DNA of 64,000 nt. Source: Psoroptes ovis. Taxonomy: Eukaryota; Arthropoda; Arachnida; Sarcoptiformes; Psoroptidae. The notes beneath the pieces were generated by a model that saw only the letters and a list, made by a program, of their open reading frames with translations, did not search any database and was not told the DNA's origin. The stretch spans positions 4,402,001 to 4,466,000 of the forward strand of contig PQWQ01000004.1 in NCBI GenBank assembly GCA_002943765.1. The letters are read 5' to 3'. The position numbers and the translations under genes are program-made. Position 1 is the stretch's first letter. Each line of letters opens with the position of its first letter. Positions 46,101-59,400 of the stretch are shown here, piece by piece.

Positions 46101-49100
46101 AGCAAAAAATCATTGAAACCATACACATGCCTCTCTGCTGAGATGTTAAGGAGAAAACTGGATTTTTAAAACCGAGAAAAAATTGCAAAAAAAAATTCAT
46201 TGACTTCTTGAAAAACAAATTTTATGAGCAGAAAAAACTTTATCTCCTCTTATTCTCGATTCGAAGTGAATTGAAATGAAAATAAGAATTGGAAATTCGG
46301 GAATATATTTGAAGAATGAAATGTATTTTGTTGTGCAAATCCTCATTCATTTTTTTTATGTGCAAGAGACATAAGATGAGTAATGATGGTGACAGTGATT
46401 AATATTTTCATTATTATTCCTTCGAATTCGGTCATTTTAATATGATCGAATAATAATAATAATAATCATAATAATATTGGAATCAATCGTCAAATATTTT
46501 TCCAAATTTTTTCCACTTTGAGTGGTCAGAAAAAATTTATTTTATTTTTTTATATATTGAAATCAAATTCTTTGTTTGACATTTTTTCCCTGATGACTAT
46601 TTTTAGAAACTTTTTTTTACCATTGATTTTTCATTGATATTGCTGGATTAATATGAATATAAATATGTACAGGGTTGTTGGTGTTGTCCATTTTCCATAT
46701 AATAGTAATCATAACAATAACAATATTTATCGATATCGATCTGTCTCATTCATTTTCTTTTCATTGAATTTTTTTTTTTTTGATCCTATTTATGTGAGCA
46801 TTTTTACACTGGTACAGTCAATCAATTGCAATTTTGAATAAATACACAGATATAAATATTGATTCGAATGGATATTTAAAAACACATCCATGTATGATTT
46901 GGTTTTATTTTTCATTTTTTGCTTATTTAGTTTTATTTATTCCAGTACCAAAATATTATCATCAACATTTAGTTTCAAAAAAAAAAAAAAAAAAAAAATT
47001 GCATAAACAACTCAGTTTATAATCTTCAGTTTCAATTCGATTATTATTAGTATTTTTTTGAAAAAAATGAGATATGAAAATAACTATTTGTTTCAAATTT
47101 ACAAAATATTTATGTGATCGCCATAATGTTGTAGCGGGCCAATATTATTTCAAATATTTTCTCTTTTAAAACGCGATTTGAACATTTTGAAATTTTCAAA
47201 GTTTGCAAATTTTTCTTTAAAGATATTTTCACATGAAAAACATGAATGAATAATGAATCATGTCTAAGTAAAAAATAAATTGATTCATTCATAATTAATG
47301 AATTTTGTGCGTGAAAAAATCACAGAAAATTATTTAGTTTATTAGGTGAATTTTTAGAGCAATAATCATTATTTTAATCAATTTGATGAAATAAAAAAAG
47401 AAAATAAGTCGCAAATTGTTCGGTCACTTAAGAAAATGCATATTTTCCTCATTTTTCGATTTTGATTGTATTGATTATCATCATTAGAAGCAGAAGCACA
47501 TAGAAATGATTGTATTGGAGTATAAATTATTTGATGCAATCTCAAAATACTACTTTTTCTCGTTTTTGTTTTCCAAATCACTTTTATAAAAATATTAGAA
47601 GAAAAAGCGAAAAAAATTGCTTCATTTTCTGAGGGTTAATTTATTTTGTTCAAAACATCATTAAGCAAATATATTCTCATTTGAATCTGCACCAACAATA
47701 TTTATTTGGTATGGTATTGTTTTGTTGGCTGTTTCATTTCATTTTCTTGTTTGAAAAAATTCATTTTGGCACAAATTGTCAGAATTATTTGCAGCACTAA
47801 CTTCTGCTTATGCGTTAACATAAAGATTTCATAGTTGTTCTCGATCGAAATATTTAAAATTTATGATCAAAATCAAATGGTTCAAGAATTTTTTATAATT
47901 AAAACTTTTTTATAATATTCATTTCAGGCATTTGATTGAGGAAAATAATGAAGTAGCATTTATTATTGACAATCGTAATTATGTTTGAATGCATTTATAA
48001 AAAGTGATGAAAATGGAATAAATTAATGAATGTCTCTCTTAGCCAGTTGTTATTGTCATTATCACTTATTATCATAATTATTATTATTATTTGCTGATTA
48101 CATCATATTTAAGGTTTCTTCTGTTTGTTTAATAAGATGTTCATTATTATCGCCATATTTATACTTATATAAAGTGATATTATTGTTCACTCATAAAAAT
48201 AATTCGACATAAACAATAGTTTGTATATTTGATTTTATTATGATGAATTTCCCATATCATTTTTATATTATAATCTATTGGATATTTTCACCATTTTTTG
48301 TATAAATTTGCTGAACAATCAAATAACAAATACTATCATCATTTTCATATGCATCCAAATGCAGTGAGGCAATGAGTTTTTTCGAGAAAATAATGAAAAT
48401 TACTATACATCTATCGTAATCGTACAATGTATTAATATTAATCTACCACTGAAGAAAAAACAATTTTAAGAAACTTTTTTACTTTGACAATGCGAAAAAA
48501 AATGGGAAAAGTAAAATTGAATTTTTCTTATTTTATCTGTGATTTATTGGTCCATTGATTCATTGGTCGTTATTGCTATTATCATTATTATTATTATTAT
48601 TAAAACACACTTGGAAAAATTAAAAGTTCACCGAAATCAAAATAGAAAAAATATATATTGATTTCAGCAAAAATGTTTCCAAATCAAAAATGCAATACTC
48701 AATGTGATAGAAAGAAAGTATTAATTTTATATATAAGTTTAATTTTAAATTTATCATCAATTCAATTTAGATGTTTTCGATAAAATTCAATTCAAGCGAT
48801 TGCAATAATAATTGATAAGAATTTCAGCCATTTGGTTTGTTGTTATTTCAATTATAAAATAAACTTCTATACTTTTATTTATTTATATTGAGTGTAATGT
48901 ATTGAAAATAAAATGAAAATCAAATTTTATTTCCGGCAATTTTTAATGTTTGTATTGGCCATATTTTAATAGATTGTGTATTATGAGTATTTATATGTTT
49001 ATTAATATTGATATCATTTTTAAGATTTCATTCTCATTATTCTTCATATATTTGGCTTTTTGCTTGCTTGTGAAATTTCTATTCCATACATATATGTCTC

Positions 49101-52100
49101 GATGTATGTATTGTAATGGCTTTTTTATGACTTTTTCACTACTTTGATTACGGGAAACTTTTCATTTCTATTTTTTTCTTTTTTTTTGTGTTTGAACACA
49201 CATAGCAAAGTATAGTGACAGAGGGAGAAAGAGAGAGCAAACAGCAAATTGAATGAAAAGAAATGAATTGAAAAAAACGCTAAATGATGCGAATACAGTT
49301 TTAGCTATTGGCTTCAAATGAATGAATGTTTGAATGTGATTTCAATTGAAAAAATAAAATTCGTATCATTTGTTTTCTTTTATTTGTTTCTATTCTTATT
49401 TTTCAATGTGTATTCCCATTTATTTTATATGTTCAAAAACAAGAAAAAAAAATAAAAGATGAACAGCAATAACAAATGAAAAGATTTTTTTTTTGAAAAT
49501 TTCCCATTTTTGTTTTCTAATGTATTTGCTTGAATATCACGATTGTAAAGATAATGCTGAGTATAAAAAATGAAATTGAAAAATAAAAAAAAATAGTCGA
49601 TTGCATAATAAGAAAATATTTTATATATAAATGTGTTAATTCTAAATAAAATAAAGCCAAACAGTGTCTATACAGAATCACAGACGCTTACAATAACTAA
49701 TTCAATTTTTGGAATTAATATATATTCATTATAAGTAAAAAGTATACTCAAATATTCAACAAAAACGGATAACAACAATTTCGGATTCATATAAATCATT
49801 CATTCAAGCCATACATCCATCGACGCCATTCATTTTCATTATCATGTGATTTATATATTTTTGATTCGAGAATGTATCAGGCCCGAAATTCTGGAAAAAA
49901 ACTGATTATCATTATTCAATGTTGTTTCAATGTGTCATCATAAACATATTCTCATGATACAAATCTCATTGGAATCATTGATATCATGAGTGCATAATAA
50001 TAGCAATAATCAAAAGAGAATACATATTTCAATTTTTATATCAAAGTTACTAGCTTCATTGCTCAATTTGATCCACCAAGGAATGGATTGAATAAAATCG
50101 AATATTTTTTGAATGAATTTCAGATTAAGTAAATTAAAATTATTTTTTAGAAAATAATTCTATATGATGCCCGAGTGTATTCATGATATTTTCTTCTCCA
50201 ACCGGTAAGGGTTTGTGTGAAGAAGGCATCGAAAATTTCTTTTATTTTTCAATTGATAATTGAGGATTTCAATTTAAAAGTGAACAAAACATGATCAAAT
50301 TTGTTCAAGTATTTGTTTCTAAAACAGTACATACTCTAAACAATAGTGTCAACATATAGATCGGTAATAGATTCGACTATTTTTCCGATAAAGAAAATCA
50401 AACAATAAATAATTGGCATGATATGTGATTCAATTCATAATTAGTGCATCATGACAATTCATTGTGATATGTAGGCAAAAAAATAATCAAATAATCTGCA
50501 TGAAATAATGACTGAAATACAAATAATGATAATAATACTAAACAAAGTTCATAAATTCATTTCATTCATAAAAATGCGAGATTATTGTGAGATGTTTAAA
50601 ATATATTCAAATAAGAAAATGATTTCCACAAAAAAAAACAAAAAATGAATAATGATGGTCTTGCTTCATTCATTTGCATGTGTATTATTATTTACATGTA
50701 ATCATTATTTGTTTCATTATGTAATTGTTACTATTTTCATTTATTATATTTTTGATTCATAAAGATGAATTCATATTCAGATTTTACTCATCTTTTCATG
50801 CATTCATGTATCTGTTTATATCATTGTGTTTGCTCATAATGTTTTTTTCATATCTTTGAGATATTTTTCTTTCATTATTTTATTTTATCCAACTGTTTAA
50901 ATGTGTATAAAGTGAATGAATAAGATAAATTGTAGATACATAAATAGATAGACAGATGAATATTTGTATAAATGAAATACATGAATATGGTTCGATTCAA
51001 AACCATGGACTGTTTCTTATCTTTTTTTCATTATTTGGTATGTATGGTGATATCAAAAATAAATGAATATAAATTCATATTCTCTATTTTTTCATTCTAA
51101 TTTTATTGAAAGAAATACAATTATATTCCATCATCTGTTTTTTCAAAGTTTTATCAATTCATGAGATCAAAATAAAAGATCTTTATTTATGCTCACAAAT
51201 ATATCTGAATGAATCATTTTGATGCTTTTTAGTCTTATTATTAGAAAATACAAATAAATATCAGTCTTTATTGTGCATTCAAAATGTCTATGGAGAAAAT
51301 ATTTCTCGTTTTTTTTCGTTTTTATGCAATAAAATTGTGAATAAATGAATGAGTAGATAAAAAGATAGAATTCTTTTAAGAATTAGAAAAAAATAAACAA
51401 AACAAAAAGTGACCAATCAAATAAAAATGAGAATATTTGACAGCTGATTTCTCATTTGCCATTTTCTCAGATGTTTGCAGGCCGTATATGCATTTATCGT
51501 GTCAAATGATAGATTTGAAAATACACTATTTGAACCAATGAACATAATCTAAATTGAATTTGCCTTATCTTGTGATATATTACTGTTCGTGTATACATAA
51601 GATACGGCTGAGTCACTTGAATAAATATCATAGTTTTCGATTTAGCAAGGAATTTCAATCAATTCAATATTGAACATATAAATTCTCAAGAAATTCTCAA
51701 TATCGGTTCTGCTGTTTTTTCTCCATTCATTTGACCAGCTCATCTTGATAATAATAGAATTTGGATGCATAGTGGTTTGAATTGAATGATTTATTTGACT
51801 CATCATTGCAAACATATGAATGACTTAGTTGCCATTCAATATGACAAAATAGAAAATGCTAAGACATTTTGGTGGAAAATATTATTTCTTTTCGTGAGAT
51901 CTTATCCATAAAATTAAATTGATAGATTTATCTTTTTTTTATTTTGATGAAGCAAACGAAAAAAAGAAACAATAATTGGATATACAAACATTACAATGAT
52001 AACCAACCAGCAAACAACAAAAAAGAAATTTGAAATAATGGAAAAATAATCATTAAAAGTATATCATTTACGCCCAATCAAATAACATTATGTTAACAAC

Positions 52101-55100
52101 ACAATAAACAGCAGCCAAATAATAATAATATTAACTAGAAAATCCATTGATATTATAATAGGCCAAAACAAATAATACGAAACAACAAATTTTCAACTTT
52201 TTCTATGGCAGCTGAATGTTAATGATATATTTGTCATGTTATTAATATGTTCATACTGCTTTATAATGGTCTATGTGCTCACATTTTATACATGCAAATA
52301 TATGTATTCGAATTTTTCATTTTTTTCTTTCATATCACTGGGAAAATGTTGAATTTTTTGTTTTAAAAAATAATGATAAAAATATATTTCTATTATTCCA
52401 ATATTTATTGAATAAATATGCAAACACCCTATCCAAGCAACAATGATAACATGGAAATCATCATTTTCATTATTTTTACATTAAAAATTCATTGTTTTTC
52501 CACCATTTGATTTTAAGCGAAAATATTTGTAAAACGCTGGTATAATTATTTGTACGCAAATGACAAAAATACAAGGCAAAAACATAAATTTTTTCGCATT
52601 AAAAAAAATTAATCTAAACCCTTTGTGTTCTTGAATTTAAATGATATATCATTCAAATTCATCAATGAAAATGGAGATTTTAAGTAATAAAAATATGAAA
52701 AGTGGATAATTAGTAGCATTGATCGAGTGATAATTCATTTGATTTAATTAAAAATAGAAATACATTTCAATTAGGAAAATAGAAAATGCATCTGCCAAAA
52801 ATACAATTATACTTCATTGATTAAAATTAAAAGAATTCAAATTTTGAAAAAAAAATCAAAGTAAAATGACATTCTGAATATTTTGAATATAAATTGTGAG
52901 GATAAAATTTAAAATCGTGAACAATTTATCAATAAATTTTATCACAATGATATATATTTGCAAAAACAGAAAATAAATGATGCGACAACAAAAACCGAAG
53001 GAAAATTGAATGAATGTTAATATTAATATTAGTACATATAAATGCTTCTTTAAGACTATCATTCGAAAATAATGATAATGATTTTTTCAAAAGAATTTGG
53101 TCTAGTCTTTATGATTTTATTATTCGTTTATTATAATTGTAAGCAAAATATTGATTATTATAAATGGTAATTATAAAGAATGAATTATAACAATTACAAA
53201 TTATCCAATGACGATTATGATTATTTTTGCATTAATTTATACTAATATAAATTCATGTTCAATCATCATATTTATACATCCAAATGGCTACAAAATAAGT
53301 GATTCTAAATATTATGCCTGTCAGTTTATATCATCAAATTAATTTTGTCATCATTATTTTTGCTCAATATGTCTAATCAAAATCATTCACACATTGATAC
53401 CATTCATATTAAATGCATCAATCAATGCGAAAGTGAATTTTTGACAAAATCAATGAAATAAACCGAACTAAATCAAAATTGAAAGAAAATCATACAAATA
53501 AATTGAGATATTTTTGCAATTAAGTAGTGTGGAACTAAAAATCGGGTCGAATATTCAATTGTTTTGAGCGAAATTAAGATGGAAAATATTTCTGTTTTTG
53601 TTTTAAGAAATTCGAAATGATTATATTCATTTTTCAAATTTAAAATAATCATCATTATCAACTATAATTATCGCTACGATTTGCCTCAAATAATAATAAA
53701 GAAATTTGAATTAAACAGTTGAAATATATGGATTTTCAGACATTCAAATATATGCGTTCGTTTGTTTTATTTTAAATATTGGATTTTCGATTTTTTCTTT
53801 GGTTCTGGTTAACTGATTGAATGTAAAATAGTGTATAAAAATGCAGTAATAAATGAAAAAAATTCACATATAAATAGCAATAATAATGATAACTGTAATA
53901 ATAACCGAAAACACATTAAAATATAGAAAATGAATAAAAAGCATATGATTATAATGATTTAATGAAATTAAATTGAAATTGAATATTATTTCATTTCATT
54001 CTTAGGATTCCTTCAGTGAGAATTATTATAATCGACAAAAAACCAGATCCTTTTCATTTATTTGATTATATTCAAATAAATGAATAGATGTAAATGTGTA
54101 TATCAACATAATCAAATGGATCAAGTGTATTTTGATGTTCATTGAAAATTCATCGAAACTTATATCTCATTCATATGCATATTTTTCTTTTTTGAATGAA
54201 AATCATGTTCAAATAGATGATGGTGGCAAAAGTTTTCAAGTTAATATGATTTTATCATCAATATTAGCCACATCGAATCAAATAATAAAAAATAATAAGA
54301 ATAAATTGTAATGAGAATTAATTCATTCATTGCTATACATTTCTATCTAGTTATGATCGTCTTAGTATTGTCAATAAATACTCAAAATCAGGATAGAATT
54401 ATCATATATGAAAAAGTTTTTCATTTTATAATATTTTTTCCTTTTCTTCCTCTCTTCCAGTTGGCCATTACAGAAAAAGGTATTGTAAAAATAGCCATAA
54501 TGATAATGTTATTAAATGTTTATTAGCCATTTTGGACTGAATAATAATATTAATACTACTATTCACATTTGAAATGTGTTACAAGAATATTTTCATTGTT
54601 TAATCATCATCACTGATGAAATAATAATGATATATGAATCAGAAAATTGAAGAAAAATAATAATAAAACTTAAAACCCTGAATAACATATAATTTTCTAT
54701 GAGGAAACATATAAAAATATATGATGGAAATACCAAAAGAAAATGATTACATAAGCAGGATTAACTTTATCATCATCGCCTATTATAACCATTGAATGGA
54801 GTATATGTTTCTTCTATGGATTTTCATATTTTTCGGGTCTAAAAATATTTATTAAAATTTAAATCATTATTTCATTCATTCGTTGCATTCCTATGTTTCT
54901 GATTTATTCTCAAATAAATTAAAAATGATCAAATCTGAGAGCAAAGTTCGAAAAAAATTTTTAACAAAAAAATGAGTTTACAATGAATTAAATCTAATAT
55001 CAGACCGGAGAATGTAAATCACAAATAAATTGACCTGAATTATCAATCCGATAATTTATATGGATTGATAATTTTGAATTATTTCAAAATACATTAAAAT

Positions 55101-55220
55101 AATTCATAGAGAATCGAGCAAAATTTTTCGAATGAAATGAAAATATTTTTTATCCTCACATTCTTCCCACACACACATTTTCATGGTTGCATGATAATAA
55201 CGCCGCCCGGTCACCAAATT

Positions 55221-55290
55221 ATAAGAATTAGATTTTTGAAATGCCATCGAGTCACAACTGTTTTCGCCAAAGCATTATCATAATTCTTAT
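55221..55290. other. Imperfect 70-base hairpin, possible small-RNA precursor
   Basis: ATAAGAATTA (55221-55230) pairs with TAATTCTTAT (55281-55290). TGAAATGCC (55237-55245) pairs with GCATTATCA (55272-55280) apart from one extra base. This leaves a six-base bulge on the left arm and a loop of about 26 bases. It lies in an unusually GC-rich patch (GCCGCCCGG just before it). Stem length and loop are within the microRNA-precursor range, but it matches no microRNA I know, and AT-rich DNA forms such stems by chance. Confidence 0.25.
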
Positions 55291-56397
55291 GGATGATGAA
55301 AAAAGACTCACCTTAAGTTTTTTTGATTGAATATAAATATTGAAATGTTTATTTCACGTTACAAAACCATGATGCATTTATCGAGGTAGGAAAATATATG
55401 CAAAATGATTAATAATAATTCTGTTTATTTATGTATTATCATTTCATAATTATGGCCCTTGTTCAATTTCTTCAATTAATGAAATAGTCTTTTTAATACA
55501 CGAACACAAACAAACATATGCTCGGCATAATATTAAACTGATTGCACAAAAACAAATTAATCGAAAAGAGAAAAAATGTTGATTTCAATTTTTTCGGATG
55601 TTTCAAAAAAAAGTGCAGCAATAAAATGGAATGGAAATTAATTGATGATTTATTATAATAATAATAATAATGTTAATGTTATTGTATGATACATGAAAAT
55701 ATAATTTACACTCACATATAAAAATGACAATTTCAACTGCTATAAAATTGTTTCTCTTCCTCTAATCATTATGATTATTCGCTGATTTCGATTTCTTTAT
55801 TTTGTTCCAAACGAAAATTTGAAATTTATTGAACCAATATAAGAATCGGAAGCGGAAAAAAACATGAAAAATAAAGAATTTTCAAATATAAAGCAATAAA
55901 ATATATAAAGAGTAAAACATCGATTGAATATGAAAAAATTCCAACAAATTTTTACTCTTATAAGTCAATCGATGGTATGTATGTTTGTGAATGTGATGAT
56001 GTATACACGATACATACAACAACATATTTGCAACTGAAAATTATTTTCGATTTTAGCACGACAGAGAAATTATCATTTTTATTATTATTTTCTGGTTTTC
56101 TGGATTATTATCATTATTCACATTCAAACATTGCACCAATCAAAATAAGCAAACCGATAGAAAAGCTTAAAGCCAACAACACAACACTTTTTATATAATC
56201 ATTTTTCAAACCATTCTTGTCTCTTTTTCTTTGGTATAATGTTAACAGAATCAAGAGAATTTGAATGAAAATTCTATGTAGAAGTGGTTTGGTGGATGTT
56301 TGTGGTTGTATATGTTTCCATTGCAATATAAATTCAATAATGATTCGACGCAAAATATAAATCCAATGAAAATGATTCAGAAGAATTCCTCGATTAT

Positions 56398-56403
56398 TTT
56401 ATT
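56398..56403 (-). terminator. Poly(A) signal AATAAA for the fatty acid synthase gene
   Basis: TTTATT on the plus strand (AATAAA on the minus strand) lies about 65 bases beyond the FASN stop codon, with further overlapping TTTATT copies alongside. Good spacing, but common by chance here. Confidence 0.4.
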
Positions 56404-56468
56404 TTATTTTTTGCATAAAATATCAAATTTAAAATATAAATATAATCATTCGTTCAATTAATATCATT

Positions 56469-59400
56469 TTATTCGTTCAAAATTGATTGAATATTTGAAT
56501 CGATAAGAATTTCAGTTAAAATTTCATCCATTTTTTCAACGTTTAAGCAATGGAATTTCAAATTTTGTTGTTGTTGATCGTGATCGTTTTTTTGCGAATA
56601 TTTTGAAATAAAATTTTCCAATAAAATTTTATTAATAGAGGATTGTTGTTCATCATGATTGCCACTAATACAATTGGATTTAATGATAATGAAATCAATT
56701 TTCAGTTTTTCTCCATTTAAGCGAATCCATTTGAAAAATAAATATTCTAAAATATCAAAATATGTCACATTTTTATTGATGATATCATCATGATGAATAT
56801 ATTTTCGATATTTTTCATACAATCTCAATTGGTAATCGATCAATAATGAAGCGCGTGCATATGTATTTTGGATTATTTCATTCATGTCCACATTATTTGT
56901 GTTGGCATTCAAATTTTGCCCAATGCATTTATTCAATAATTCAATTATTTTGTTAATGCGATCATTTTGATTATCCAAAGTGAATATATCATCTTTCGAT
57001 TTATTCAATATGCTTTCCGGTATATACAAACGGATGTAATCGAAAAGCAGATTCATTTTCAGATCCAACATTAATCTTTTTTCATTCATTATCGACTGAT
57101 TATCATTGTTTAAATGATCGTTTAATAATTGATTCGAAGTGGTCGTCATTGACAAAAGATCGATACAAATCAAATGTTTAATTTTAAATTTGATTCTCAA
57201 ATTCATTTTGTTGTTTCGACTGATTCGTTTTAGTAATGAAGATGATATTGAAATACCAAAGTCAATGGCTAAAATATCAAAATATTCGATATCTCGATCA
57301 CTGTGGTGCGAATCGACCAATTTTTCGATTAAATCATAATAATAGTCACTTATTTCTTCGAATGTGGTCAAGTGATTCATTGATTTGGTCCAATTTAAGC
57401 CGAACACAGGTCGGTCTAGTTTCTGAATGAAAACCTGAACAAAATCAAATATGCCAATCAAAACTGGGAGACAATATAAAGGCTGTTGATTTGAGAATTT
57501 ATTTTGTTGTTTAGCCAAATTTAATGCACTGATTTCAACGGTTGGAATGACGAAGCGAATTCGTGATAAATTATACTTGGCTCGTTTTATATCGTCAGAA
57601 TATTGTTTCAAATTATGATGATTACCGTCACGAAAATTTTTCAATTCCTTAACAGTAATTTTGCGAACATCATTCAACGATAATTGTATGTTGAAATCTC
57701 GCTCTAACCTTTGTTGTATCTCGATAGCAGCCATACTATCTAAGCCAATATCGCCAAGACATTCATTATCAGGACGATTATCAATGTTCAAATGAGCGCA
57801 CAACTGTTTAATTACTTCATTATCATCATTTTGGTCATTTAAATCTTGTTCATACAACAAATATGATGAATAAATGCCATATTTTTTTGATATTATTTTA
57901 TCCAATACATTCAAACATGAATTTATGCGTTGAATTCGTAATCCCAACTTTTTATTCATAATCATCAATTCTGAATTGCTGTCATAATTTTCGGCCACTA
58001 TTCCGGCATCACCGATTGGACCAAATTGCACACAAATGCCACTAAGTCCTATATTAAAAAATTGAATCAAATTTATCGAATATTTTGATTTTCACTCACT
58101 AATTCAAATAAAAAATAATTTCAAGTCTTACCATCATTCAATCGATTTTCAATAATACGTTCCATGGCTGAATTAGCATAAGAATAGTTTGTTTGTCCAA
58201 AATTACCATGACCAGAACTGAATGACGAGAATGCAATAAAATGATCAACATTGACATTCATCTGCCTTAAAATACGATCCAAATTCAATAATCCATTCAA
58301 TTTTGGTCGACAAACATGTTGAAATGTATCAATACTTTGGTTCATGAATATGGCATCATTCAAAATCATTGCCAAATTGAATACACCACCGATTGATCCT
58401 TTTGTCAGTGCCAAATTGATTAGCTCAAAGCACTCATCATGATTGGCGATGTTTTTAGTGGATATATCATATTCTATTTGATAATCGGCAAAATATTTTT
58501 CAATTATTTTGAAACGTTCGAAAAATGACCGCTGAAATGGATTTCGTATGCCTGTACGTGATGTAATTATGAATCTTCTGGCACCTCTTAAAATCATCCA
58601 ATGAATAAATTCGATACCAATACCGCCTAAGCCACCAGCAATAATATATATTTTGTTCATATCAAATGATGTTCTGCGTAATGCATTCACTATCAAATTT
58701 TCTTTGATGTTGATCTGCTTTAATGCATGATCGGAATCATCATCATCATCATGGCGAATACGTATCAAAACTTTGCCAATATGCTTGCCATCAATCATAT
58801 AACGAAATGCATTTTCGATTTGATCAATATCAAATATAGTACGATCAATCGGTTTAACAATGCCTTTTTCTATGCCATCATTGATCAAATCACTGATTTC
58901 GTTGAAAAAACTCTGAAAAGAATCCGAATCAAGATTTTGGCCATCACGGAATAAACTATCGATAGCAATGGTATGAAATGAGATATTGTTCATTAAATCG
59001 AGCATTCCAATGGTCGAATTCATTTGTATATCATATTTTCCTATTTCTAAAAATTTTCCATTATTAGCTAAACATCTCAAAGATGCAAGCAATTTCTGGC
59101 CAGTCAATGAATTCAATACAATGTCTACACCACGACCATTGGTCAATGATTTGATGCCATATTCAAAATATGAATCTCTCGAACTGAATATGTGATCGTT
59201 ATTAATGTTGTATTTTTCTTGTAGATATTTGCGCTTTGTTTGATTACCGACTGTGACGAATATGTTACATTTATAATAAATACAAATATTTAAAGCAGCT
59301 TGTCCAACGCCACCAGCAGCTGAATGAATCAATATTGAATTGAATGGCTTTAATTGTGCCCGTATAATCAATGCATAGTATGCAGTTGTGTATATGACTG

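Larger units (their letters stand above)
33853..56468. other. 22.6-kb region with no convincing gene
   Basis: This lies between the mGluR 5' end and the FASN 3' end. No frame shows a known protein family. The longest open frame is 43403-43816 (+, 137 codons, Phe-rich, opposite a poly-A-rich strand). Other weak candidates are 42167-42448 (+, 93 codons with a signal-peptide-like start) and a GC-richer patch at 36608-36705. Contents I can name: (TAA)n at about 37177-37202, a TC run at about 38028-38042, a mariner-like element at 40040-40119, TTA runs near 44330 and 48590, a poly-A run near 46977-46998, and a hairpin at 55221-55290. Some of it may be mGluR upstream regulatory or untranslated-exon sequence. 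Confidence 0.45.

Noticed and set aside
50989..51000. GGTTCGATTC-like word resembling a tRNA B box
   Set aside because: The flanking bases do not form a T-arm stem or acceptor stem, and no A box is placed upstream; not a tRNA.
56114..56353. Minus-strand 79-codon frame with hydrophobic segments just after the FASN stop
   Set aside because: It opens with TTG, has no usable ATG upstream of its C-terminal end and no acceptor-like sequence before it; it most likely belongs to 3' flanking DNA.
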